From Pseudacidovorax sp. NFM-22 (lineage in GTDB: Bacteria > Pseudomonadota > Gammaproteobacteria > Burkholderiales > Burkholderiaceae_C), in the NCBI RefSeq assembly GCF_021401245.1, contig NZ_JACBFY010000004.1:530935-594934 (forward strand): 64,000 nucleotides of DNA. The letters are read 5' to 3'. The notes below the pieces were generated by a model. That model saw nothing but the letters and a program-made list of their open reading frames with translations, made no database searches and was not told the DNA's origin. Position numbers and translations under genes: made by a program. Position 1 is the stretch's first letter, and each line of letters starts with the position of its first letter. Positions 33,979 to 42,176 of the stretch are shown here, piece by piece.

Positions 33979-34434
33979 TCAGCCCACTTCCGCGATCAGC
34001 TCGATCTCGACGCAGGCGCCCATCGGGATCTGCGCCACGCCGAAGGCGCTGCGGGCATGGGCGCCGCGTTCGCCGAAGACCGCCGCGAACAGTTCGCTGG
34101 CGCCGTTGGTCACCAGGTGCTGCTCGGTGAAGGTGGGGGCCGAGTTGACCAGGCTCATCACCTTGACGATGCGGCGCACGCGCTCCAGGTCGCCCACGGC
34201 GGCCTGCAGGGTGCCCAGCAGGTCGATGGCGATGGCGCGGGCGGCCTGCTTGCCTTCGTCGGTGCCCATGTCCAAGCCCAGCTGGCCCACCCAGGGCTTG
34301 CCGTCCTTCTTGGCGATGTGGCCGGACAGGAACACGAGGTTGCCGGTCTGCACGAAGGGCACGTAGGCGGCGGCGGGAACGGCGACGGGCGGCAGTTCGA
34401 TGCCGAGTTGCTTGAGCGTGTCTTGGATGGACAT
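33979..34434 (-). CDS. RidA family protein
   Basis: A 151-residue RidA-fold protein with a longer N-terminus than the copy at 18191-18544. It is of the YjgH/TdcF-like subgroup that starts with a DTLKQLGIELPP stretch. Conserved blocks are FLSGHIAKKDGKPWVGQLG, VMSLVNSAPTFTEQHLVTNGAS and the C-terminal ARSAFGVAQIPMGACVEIE. Arg129 in ARSAFG is in the position of the active Arg. It lies between the transglutaminase gene and the lipoprotein gene on the minus strand. Confidence 0.88.
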   Translation of the reverse strand: MSIQDTLKQLGIELPPVAVPAAAYVPFVQTGNLVFLSGHIAKKDGKPWVGQLGLDMGTDEGKQAARAIAIDLLGTLQAAVGDLERVRRIVKVMSLVNSAPTFTEQHLVTNGASELFAAVFGERGAHARSAFGVAQIPMGACVEIELIAEVG

Positions 34435-34531
34435 GGAGGACTCCGGGATTCGGGATGGAGAAAGGAGGGTCGCGGCCGGGACGGGCGCCGTCACCGGCAG
34501 GAGCGCCCGCCGCGGGGCGGCTGGCGCAGGG

Positions 34532-35599
34532 TCAGCGATTGTCCGGCATGGGCGCGGACCGGCCGTCGCCGCGGTCCTCGGCGTCGGCCGGGGCAGGCGC
34601 GGTCGAGGAAGCCGCCCCGGCCGCCGTCGCGGCTGCGTCCTGTGCCAGCGCCGCCGCAAGGCCTTCGCGCCGGGCGGCCGGCAGTTCGTCGAAGGGTTGC
34701 ACGGTGACGCCCACGTCCAGGACATGGCGGGCACCGCCGTGCAGCACGCCGCGCATGGGCGAGACATCGGCGAAGTCGCGGCCCACGGCCAGCACCACAT
34801 AGTCCGGGCCGGGCTGGCGGCCGTTGGTGGGGTCGAAGCCGGCCCAGTCGCCCAGGCCGGAGGCCGGATGCTGCGCATCGGCGCCAGCGCCGGGCAGGTA
34901 GACCTCCACCCAGGCGTGCGAGGCGTCCGCGCCCACCAGCCGCGGCTGGCCCGGCGGCGGTTGCGTCAACAGGTAGCCGCTCACATAGCGCGCGGGCAGG
35001 CCCAGCGCACGGCAGCAGGCGATCATGATGTGGGCGAAGTCCTGGCAGACGCCGCGGCGCTGCGCCAGGGCCTGCACGGCCGGCGTGTTGATCTCGGTGC
35101 TGCCGCTGGCGTATTCGAAGTCGCGGTGGATGCGCAGCGTGAGTTCCATGGCTGCCTCGAACAGCGGCCGGCCCGGCGGAAAGCTGGCCCGCGCATAGGC
35201 GGCGAAGTCGTCGTGCGGCGGCACGTGGCGCGACGGAAAGACGAAGTCGGAGGCCGCATCGTCGTGCTGGCCCGCCCGGTAGCGGAAGCGCTCGCGCACC
35301 ACGTCCCAGGGCAGCCGCGTGTCGGCCTGCGGCGAAAGCGCCGGTTGCGCCGTTCGCACGAGGCTCTCCGCGGTGACCACCAGCTGGTCGTGCGTGGACT
35401 CGAGGGCGAAGAAGGTGCGGCGGTTGCCGTAGATGTCGTCCGATTCGCTGCGGTGCACAGGCGCGGGCGAGATAGCCAGGCGATGGTCCAGCACGGCCTG
35501 GCAGCCCAGGTCGCGTGGGCGCAGGTGCGCCATGTGCTGGGCCGTCTCGACGGCGGGCGCGTAGTCGTAGCGGGTCTCGTGGGTGACGTGCAGCAGCAT
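34532..35599 (-). CDS. Transglutaminase-like protein (bacterial transglutaminase N-domain + core)
   Basis: A 355-residue predicted cytoplasmic papain-fold transglutaminase/peptidase. Residues 1-85 form the N-terminal beta domain (HVTHETRYDYA, HLRPRDL). The core has the triad Cys185 (RRGVCQDFAH), His229 (DASHAWVEVYLP) and Asp256 (GFDPTNG), all present. The C-terminal 45 residues are Ala/Pro-rich and disordered-looking. The gene starts two bases after the ATP-grasp/alpha-E gene, so co-translation is likely. Members of this family are nearly always coupled to such ATP-grasp genes and are predicted to cut or transfer an amide-linked peptide product. No substrate is known. Confidence 0.9.
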   Translation of the reverse strand: MLLHVTHETRYDYAPAVETAQHMAHLRPRDLGCQAVLDHRLAISPAPVHRSESDDIYGNRRTFFALESTHDQLVVTAESLVRTAQPALSPQADTRLPWDVVRERFRYRAGQHDDAASDFVFPSRHVPPHDDFAAYARASFPPGRPLFEAAMELTLRIHRDFEYASGSTEINTPAVQALAQRRGVCQDFAHIMIACCRALGLPARYVSGYLLTQPPPGQPRLVGADASHAWVEVYLPGAGADAQHPASGLGDWAGFDPTNGRQPGPDYVVLAVGRDFADVSPMRGVLHGGARHVLDVGVTVQPFDELPAARREGLAAALAQDAAATAAGAASSTAPAPADAEDRGDGRSAPMPDNR

Positions 35600-35601
35600 G
35601 G

Positions 35602-38343
35602 TCAGACGCCCACCGAGCGCACGGTTTCGAAGGTGAGGGTGAAGTAGCGCACGCCGATGGCGTCCGACACGTGGTAGGCCGCCGTCTCGCAGCGTGCGAG
35701 CGTCTGCATCAGCGTGCCGTAGCGGCCGTCGGGGCCGGGGTCGCACAGAAGCTCCAGCGACCAGTCGTCCGGATTGGGCAACTCGTACGACAGCGCCGTG
35801 AGCCGGTCGGGCGCGCTGCCGGCCAGCTTGGCCAGGCGCTTGCGCAGCGTGTGCGTGACCCAGGCCAGCGAGCGCGGGTTGTCGCCGTCCTGCACGAGCA
35901 GATCGACCAGCGAGGCCACGTCGCGCCGCTGCTGGTAGCGGGCATGGAAGGTGATGGTGCTGTCGAACAGGCCCACCAGCGCCTCGAATCCGCTGGCCTC
36001 GTGCACGGTGCCGTGCTCGAAGCCCGCGGCCAGCGCGCTGGCCAGGAAGGCCAGCCGCTCGATGTGACGGCCGATGGACAGCAGCCGCCAGGCGTCGTCG
36101 CGCGTCATGCGGTCGGTCTGGGCACCGGTGATGGCGGCGAGTGCGGCGCTCGTGGCCTCCAGCGTGCGCAGCGTGGCGCCCACGGCATAGCGGCCTTCGC
36201 CGCTCTCGCCGGCCTGTTCCTGGAAGCGGCGCACGAGGTCGGCCTCGGCGCGCACGATGTGGTTCCAGTGCTCCTGCGACAGGCGCTCGCGCACCGCCTG
36301 CGCCGCCTCGCGCAGGCAGCGCAGGTTGAAGCCCACGCTGCGGCCGTTCTGCGCCTGGCCGAGTTCGGCGATCAGCGCGCGCTCGAACAGGCGCCGGCTG
36401 TGCGCGGCGCGGGCGCCTTCGTGCTGGCGCGCCAGGCCGGGCACCTCGCGCGGCACCAGGGCGTTGCGCAGCGCCATCTCGTGCAGCCAGGCCACGAGCG
36501 GGCGGGAGAACTGGTCCTCGCCGCTCAGGTTCTCGAGCGTGAGCCGGGCCAGGCGCAGCGTGTTCTCGGCCCGCTCGGTGTAGCGGCCCAGCCAGTACAT
36601 GTTCTCGGCCGCGCGGCTGGTGACGGGCGCGCGGTGGCGCTGCAGCGAAGCCGGCGTGCTCTGCGGCGCCAGGCGGGTGCTGCGGTCCACCTCGCCCTCG
36701 GTCTGCACCCACACGTCGGCGCTGCTGCCGCCGCGTTGCATCGAGGCGATCTGCGCATCCTGCCCGGCCAGACGGGCCAGGCCGCCGGGCAGCACGCGCC
36801 AGCTCTGGGGGCCGTCGTTGACGGCAAAGACGCGCAGCATCACCGCCTTGGGCGCGATGCGGCCGGGGCCCAGGTCCTGCGCCCAGGTGGGCATCTGCGA
36901 GAGCGGGAGGTAGCTCTGCACCGTGTGCGCATCGCTCTGACGGATGATGCGGCCGGCCCATTCGTCCAGCGCGCGCTGGTCGAGCTGGGTGCCGAGCACG
37001 GCCTCGAAGCTGGGATGGATGGTCGAGCCCGGATAGGTGGGCTTGACCGCGCATTCGGCCAGGCGGGGCAGGGCGGCTTCCATGGCGGCCCGCTCGCCGC
37101 ACCACCAGGTGGGCAGGGCCGGCAGGGCCAGTTCCTCGCCCAGCAGGCGCCGCGACAGCGCCGGCAGAAAGCCCAGCAGCGCGGGCGATTCGAGGAAGGC
37201 CGAGCCCGGCATGTTGGCGATCAGCAGATTGCCGGCGCGGATCACCTGCAGCAGTCCGGGCACGCCCAGGGTGGAGTCGGGCCGCAGCTCCAGCGGATCG
37301 AGGAAGGGATCGTCCAGCCGCTTGATGAGGCCGTGCACCGGGCGCAGGCCCTGCAGCGTCTTGAGATACAGGCGCTCGTCGCGCACGGTGAGGTCGTTGC
37401 CCTCCACCAGCGTCACGCCCAGGTAGCGCGCGAGGTAGGCGTGCTCGAAGTAGGTTTCGTTGTACGGGCCGGGCGTCAGCAGGGCGATGTGCGGCGGCGA
37501 GCCGGCCGGGCACATGCGCTGCAGGCCGTCCATCATGGCCGTGTAGGTGGCGGCCAGGCGCTGCACCTGCAGCGACTCGAAGGCCTGCGGAAACTGCCGC
37601 GACACGGCCAGCCGGTTCTCCAGCAGGTAGCCCAGGCCCGAGGGCGCCTGGGTGCGCTGGGAGACGACCCACCAATTGCCGTCCGGCCCGCGCGCCAGGT
37701 CGAAGGCGGCGATGCGCAGCCAGGTGTCGCCGGGCGGCTTCACGCCGTGCATCTGGCGCAGGTAGCCGGGATGGCCGCGCACCAGGGCGGCGGGCAGCAG
37801 GCCTTCCTGCAGCAGGGCCTGCAGGCCGTACACGTCGGCCATCACGCGGTCGAGGATGCGCACGCGTTGCAGCACGCCGGTCTCGATCTGCGCCCAGCTG
37901 CCGGGCGGCACGATCAGCGGGAAGAGGTCCAGCGACCAGGGGCGCTGCGGCCCGTCGGTGTCCGCATAGACGTTGTAGGTGACGCCGTTGTCGCGGATCT
38001 GGCGTTCCAGGCTCAGGGCCCGGCGCGGCAGGTCGGCGAAGCCTTCGGGGCCCAGTTCCTCGAAGAACTGCGTCCAGGCCGGCGTCAGCGGGCCGGCGGC
38101 TTCGTCCGGGGGCGTGGGCGCTTCGTCGGCCTCATCGGCGACGGGCTCGGCGGTGGCCAGGGCGAGTGTGGGGGCGGCCGTCGGGGCCGGGCCGGCCGGC
38201 GGCACGGCCGGCCGCTGCGGGCTCGTACGGCCACGCAGTTCGTCGAAGTGGCCCGGCTCCGCCGCGGGCGCCAAGGCGGCCGCGAAGGCGGCTGGTGTTT
38301 CCAGCCCCTGGGCGTCGAAGAGAGAGTCGTTCAGCGGATCCAC
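35602..38343 (-). CDS. Fused circularly permuted ATP-grasp and alpha-E domain protein
   Basis: A 913-residue fusion. Residues 1-90 are an Ala/Pro-rich extension with no recognised fold. Residues about 95-550 form the circularly permuted type 2 ATP-grasp ligase (DNGVTYNVYAD, SGLGYLLENRLAVSR, LLTPGPYNETYFEHAYLA, LVEGNDLTV). Residues about 577-905 form the helical alpha-E domain (AENMYWLGRYTERAENTLRLAR). ATP-grasp enzymes join a carboxylate to an amine through an acyl phosphate; this family is a predicted peptide/amide ligase with no proven substrate. The same two domains exist as separate genes at 44637-47181. Confidence 0.9.
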   Translation of the reverse strand: MDPLNDSLFDAQGLETPAAFAAALAPAAEPGHFDELRGRTSPQRPAVPPAGPAPTAAPTLALATAEPVADEADEAPTPPDEAAGPLTPAWTQFFEELGPEGFADLPRRALSLERQIRDNGVTYNVYADTDGPQRPWSLDLFPLIVPPGSWAQIETGVLQRVRILDRVMADVYGLQALLQEGLLPAALVRGHPGYLRQMHGVKPPGDTWLRIAAFDLARGPDGNWWVVSQRTQAPSGLGYLLENRLAVSRQFPQAFESLQVQRLAATYTAMMDGLQRMCPAGSPPHIALLTPGPYNETYFEHAYLARYLGVTLVEGNDLTVRDERLYLKTLQGLRPVHGLIKRLDDPFLDPLELRPDSTLGVPGLLQVIRAGNLLIANMPGSAFLESPALLGFLPALSRRLLGEELALPALPTWWCGERAAMEAALPRLAECAVKPTYPGSTIHPSFEAVLGTQLDQRALDEWAGRIIRQSDAHTVQSYLPLSQMPTWAQDLGPGRIAPKAVMLRVFAVNDGPQSWRVLPGGLARLAGQDAQIASMQRGGSSADVWVQTEGEVDRSTRLAPQSTPASLQRHRAPVTSRAAENMYWLGRYTERAENTLRLARLTLENLSGEDQFSRPLVAWLHEMALRNALVPREVPGLARQHEGARAAHSRRLFERALIAELGQAQNGRSVGFNLRCLREAAQAVRERLSQEHWNHIVRAEADLVRRFQEQAGESGEGRYAVGATLRTLEATSAALAAITGAQTDRMTRDDAWRLLSIGRHIERLAFLASALAAGFEHGTVHEASGFEALVGLFDSTITFHARYQQRRDVASLVDLLVQDGDNPRSLAWVTHTLRKRLAKLAGSAPDRLTALSYELPNPDDWSLELLCDPGPDGRYGTLMQTLARCETAAYHVSDAIGVRYFTLTFETVRSVGV

Positions 38344-38460
38344 AGCCGGCGGATTGTCACATCGGATTCACAGAGGACCGGCGGGTGGCCGAAGGCGGCC
38401 CGCTGACCGTGATCGATTGCACGACGGCCCGGCATGGCGCGGGGCCGCGGCGCACGCCAG

Positions 38461-38481
38461 GGGCGGCCGCACCGGCCGCCC
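38461..38481 (-). terminator. Hairpin between DUF2126 gene and ATP-grasp/alpha-E gene
   Basis: GGGCGGCCG and CGGCCGCCC form a perfect 9-bp stem with a CAC loop, 26 bases beyond the DUF2126 stop. There is no T-tract. It may reduce read-through into the next gene, whose start is 118 bases further on. Confidence 0.4.
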
Positions 38482-38506
38482 GCGGGCCAGGCCGCGGCCC
38501 CGGCGT

Positions 38507-41500
38507 TCACCGCCGCAGGTCCAGCGTGAACGGGAACTCGCGACTGCCCACCACCTCGATGTTCGCCGGCGGCGTGCGCAGCATGCCGGGCGTGTGGCCC
38601 ATGCGCGAGAAGCGCGCCAGGCGGCGGCTTTCGGCCTCGTAGGCATTGACGGGGAAGGTGGTGTAGTTGCGGCCGCCCGGGTGGGCGACGTGGTACTGGC
38701 AGCCGCCCAGGGAGCGCTTCATCCAGGTGTCGACGATGTCGAAGGTCAGCGGCGCATGCGGATGGATGGTCGGGTGCAGCGACGAAGGCGGGTTCCAGGC
38801 CTTGTAGCGCACGCCGGCCACGTACTCGCCGGCCACGCCGGTGGGCTGCAGCGGCAGCACCTTGCCGTTGACGGTGACGGCATAGCGGCTCTGGTTGAGG
38901 CCGGTGACGCGCACCTCCACCCGCTCCAGCGAGGAGTCGACATAGCGCACCGTGCCGCCGGGCGCGCCCTGCTCGCCCATGACGTGCCAGGGTTCCAGCG
39001 CGTTGCGCAGCGACAGCTCCACGCCCATGGCCTGCACCTCGCCGACCAGCGGGAAGCGGAACTCGAAATGCGGCGCGAACCACTCGGCCTCGAAGGCGAA
39101 GCCGGCCTGGCGCATCTCGGCGATCACGTCGTCGAAGTCCATCTTGACGAAGGTGGGCAGCAGGAAGCGGTCGTGCAGCTCGGTGCCCCAGCGGGTGGCC
39201 GGCGCCTGGTAGGGCGTGTCCCAGAAGCGGGCGATGAGGGCGCGCAGCAGCAGCTGCTGCACGATGCTCATGCGGGCATGGGGCGGCATCTCGAAGGCGC
39301 GCAGCTCCAGCAGGCCCAGGCGGCCCGTCGGGCCGTCGGGCGAGTAGAGCTTGTCGATGCAGAACTCGCTGCGGTGCGTGTTGCCGGTGACGTCGATCAG
39401 GATGTTGCGCAGCGTGCGATCCACCAGCCAGGGCGGCATGCCCTGGCCATAGAGCTCGCGGTTGCGCACGATCTCCTTGATGGCGATCTCCAGCTCGTAG
39501 AGCTGGTCGTTGCGGGCCTCGTCCACGCGCGGCGCCTGGCTGGTCGGGCCGATGAACATGCCCGAGAACAGGTACGACAGCGAGGGATGGTTGTGCCAGT
39601 ACAGCACCAGGCTGGCCAGCAGCTCGGGCCGGCGCAGGAAGGGGCTGTCGGCCGGCGTGGCGCCGCCCAGCACGAAGTGGTTGCCGCCGCCGGTGCCGGT
39701 GTGGCGGCCGTCGGTCATGAACTTCTCGGCCGTCAGGCGCGTCTGGAAGGCCGCGTCGTAGAGGAACTCGGTGTGCTGCACCAGCTCGCCCCAGTTGTGC
39801 GCGGGGTGGATGTTGACCTCGATCACGCCCGGGTCGGGCGTGACCTGCAGCATCTTGAGGCGGGCGTCGCGCGGCGGCGGGTAGCCTTCGAGCACGATCT
39901 GCATGCCCAGCTCTTCGGCCGTGGCTTCGACCGCGGAGAGCAGATCGAGGTAGTCCTCCAGGAAGGCCAGGGGTGGCATGAAGACATAGAGCACGCCCGA
40001 GGCCTGACCCACCTTCTCGGCGGCCGGGCCGTTGGCGCGGCGCGGGTCACGCGCCTCCACGCACAGCGCGGTGCGCGTGATCCAGTGCGCGGATTCGCCG
40101 CGGCTCGGGAAGCGCACGTTGGCGCCATCCGCCACATGGCGGGCGCTGCCGTCGCCGGGCGCCACGTCCCCGCCGGTGGCACCGGTCGCACTCGGCGGTT
40201 GCAGGCGCACCGTGGCACTGGCGCTGCGCGGTGCGCCTTGCACATAGGCCACGTCACCGGCTGCTGCGCCCATGCCAGCCTGTCCCCAGGCTTCGGCATA
40301 GCGGGCCCGCAGTTCGGCGGCCGGGGGCAGCGCGGCCTGCGGCGCATGCGGATCTCGGTCGATCAGGTAGGGGAAGTCGCCCTTGGCCGCCCAGGGCTGC
40401 GAATCCAGCGGCAGGCGGTAGCCCATGGGCGAATCGCCCGGGATCAGGTACATGCGGTCGTCGCGCAGGAACCAGGGGCCGGTCTTCCAGCCGGCGCCGG
40501 CCAGTGCCGGGTTGTCTGTCGCGTTGGAGGAGGGCTCCAGCGGCAGCACGTAGCCGATCACGGCATCGAGCTTCTGCGTGAACACGCGGCGCAGGCGGGC
40601 GCGCTCCAGTTCGTCGTCGAGGTTGGACTCGAAGGGGTCGACGTTGACCGGCAGCCGGCGCTCGCGCCAGAGGTAGTAGTAGACGTCCTCGTAGCCGGCC
40701 TGGATGAAGCGCTCCGACAGGCCCAGCTTGCCGGCCAGGGTGCGGGTGAAGCGATCGGCATCGGCACTGGTGTAGCTGGCGGGCTTGCGCTCGTCGGCGA
40801 AGAGGGCGGGGTTGTGCCAGATCGGCTGGCCGTCGGCGCGCCAGAAGATCGACAGCGCCCAGCGCGGCAGCTGCTCGCCGGGGTACCACTTGCCCTGGCC
40901 GAAATGCAGGAAGCCGCCGTGGCCGTATTCGGCGCGCAGGCGGTCCACCAGTTCGGTGGCGTAGCCGCGCTTGGTGGGGCCCAGGGCGTCGGTGTTCCAT
41001 TCGGCGGCGTCGCGGTCGCTGGTGGCCACGTAGGTGGGCTCGCCACCCATGGTCAGGCGCACGTCGCCAGCGGCCAGGCGGGCATCGACCGCCTCGCCCA
41101 GGGCCAGTACCTCAGCCCACTGGTCGTCGGTGTAGGGCTTGGTGACGCGCGGCGATTCGTAGATGCGGCTGACGACCATCTCGTGGTCGAACTCGACCTC
41201 GGCCTCGTCCACCAGGCCCTCGATGGGCGCGGCGCTCGACGGGTTGGGCGTGCAGGCCAGCGGGATGTGCCCTTCGCCGGCCAGCAGGCCGGAGGTGGCG
41301 TCCAGGCCGATCCAGCCGGCGCCGGGCAGGTAGACCTCGCACCAGGCATGCAGGTCGGTGAAGTCGACCTCGGTGCCGCTCGGGCCGTCGAGCGACTTGA
41401 CGTCGGGCGTGAGCTGGATCAGGTAGCCCGACACGAAGCGCGCCGCCAGGCCCATGTGGCGCAGCAACTGCACCAGCAGCCAGCCGGAGTCGCGGCAGGA

Positions 41501-42034
41501 GCCGCTGGCTTTCTCGAGCGTCTCTTCCGGCGTCTGCACGCCGGGCTCCATGCGGATGAGGTACTTGACGTCCTGCTGCACCTGCTGGTTGAGCTGGACC
41601 AGGAAGTCGATGGTGCGCTTCTCGCTGCGGTCGATCTTCTCGAGGTAGGCCGCCACCAGCGGTGTGGCCGGCTCCGTCACCAGGTAGGGCGCCAGTTCCT
41701 CGGCCTGCGCCTTGGAGTACTTGAAGGGCACCGTCTCCGCATGCGGCTCCAGGAAGAAGTCGAAGGGGTTGTAGACCGCCATCTCGACCACGAGGTCCAC
41801 CGTCACGGTGAACTCGGTCGTCTTCTTCGGGAAGACCAGCCGCGCCTGGTAGTTGGCGAAGGGATCCTGCTGCCAGTTGATGAAGTGCTCGGCCGGCTCG
41901 ACGCGCAGCGAGTACGAGATCACGTTGCTGCGGCAGTGCGGCGCGGGGCGCAGCCGCACGACCTGCGGGCCCAACTGGACGGGCCGGTCGTACTTGTAGC
42001 GTGTGACGTGGTGGAGGGCGGCGTGGATCGACAT
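38507..42034 (-). CDS. Large transglutaminase-family protein with DUF2126 domain
   Basis: A 1175-residue protein. The N-terminal 300 residues carry the transglutaminase N-domain (HHVTRYKYDRPVQLGPQ) and core with Cys180 (ASGSCRDSGW), His229 (DLHAWCEVYLPG) and Asp245 (IGLDATSG). The remaining 850 residues are the DUF2126 region (LTMGGEPTYVA, HFGQGKWYPGEQLPRWAL, TGTGGGNHFVLGG, IHPAHNWGELV). The GTGGGNH and E/H-rich blocks recall glutamine-synthetase-like or other amidoligase active sites, but this is only pattern similarity. It heads the minus-strand block and is divergent from comEC with 142 bases between. Confidence 0.9.
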   Translation of the reverse strand: MSIHAALHHVTRYKYDRPVQLGPQVVRLRPAPHCRSNVISYSLRVEPAEHFINWQQDPFANYQARLVFPKKTTEFTVTVDLVVEMAVYNPFDFFLEPHAETVPFKYSKAQAEELAPYLVTEPATPLVAAYLEKIDRSEKRTIDFLVQLNQQVQQDVKYLIRMEPGVQTPEETLEKASGSCRDSGWLLVQLLRHMGLAARFVSGYLIQLTPDVKSLDGPSGTEVDFTDLHAWCEVYLPGAGWIGLDATSGLLAGEGHIPLACTPNPSSAAPIEGLVDEAEVEFDHEMVVSRIYESPRVTKPYTDDQWAEVLALGEAVDARLAAGDVRLTMGGEPTYVATSDRDAAEWNTDALGPTKRGYATELVDRLRAEYGHGGFLHFGQGKWYPGEQLPRWALSIFWRADGQPIWHNPALFADERKPASYTSADADRFTRTLAGKLGLSERFIQAGYEDVYYYLWRERRLPVNVDPFESNLDDELERARLRRVFTQKLDAVIGYVLPLEPSSNATDNPALAGAGWKTGPWFLRDDRMYLIPGDSPMGYRLPLDSQPWAAKGDFPYLIDRDPHAPQAALPPAAELRARYAEAWGQAGMGAAAGDVAYVQGAPRSASATVRLQPPSATGATGGDVAPGDGSARHVADGANVRFPSRGESAHWITRTALCVEARDPRRANGPAAEKVGQASGVLYVFMPPLAFLEDYLDLLSAVEATAEELGMQIVLEGYPPPRDARLKMLQVTPDPGVIEVNIHPAHNWGELVQHTEFLYDAAFQTRLTAEKFMTDGRHTGTGGGNHFVLGGATPADSPFLRRPELLASLVLYWHNHPSLSYLFSGMFIGPTSQAPRVDEARNDQLYELEIAIKEIVRNRELYGQGMPPWLVDRTLRNILIDVTGNTHRSEFCIDKLYSPDGPTGRLGLLELRAFEMPPHARMSIVQQLLLRALIARFWDTPYQAPATRWGTELHDRFLLPTFVKMDFDDVIAEMRQAGFAFEAEWFAPHFEFRFPLVGEVQAMGVELSLRNALEPWHVMGEQGAPGGTVRYVDSSLERVEVRVTGLNQSRYAVTVNGKVLPLQPTGVAGEYVAGVRYKAWNPPSSLHPTIHPHAPLTFDIVDTWMKRSLGGCQYHVAHPGGRNYTTFPVNAYEAESRRLARFSRMGHTPGMLRTPPANIEVVGSREFPFTLDLRR

Positions 42035-42176
42035 GGGACTCGGTGGTTTGGGCTTATTCTGGTGACGGCGCGCGTGCAGCAATGACGGGCCCGAGGGCGC
42101 ATGCTAGCCGAGAAGCAAGCAAGGACTGCGCCATCGGACCCCCCATGCGGCGGGCCGTTCAGGGAGAGAAACAGGC

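Noticed and set aside
34532..37675. A 1047-residue frame joining the transglutaminase to upstream sequence
   Set aside because: The upstream part is an out-of-frame reading of the ATP-grasp/alpha-E gene; the transglutaminase begins at 35599.
37979..42085. Plus-strand frame of 1368 codons opposite the DUF2126 gene
   Set aside because: No recognisable motif, and the minus strand has an intact catalytic triad and conserved blocks.
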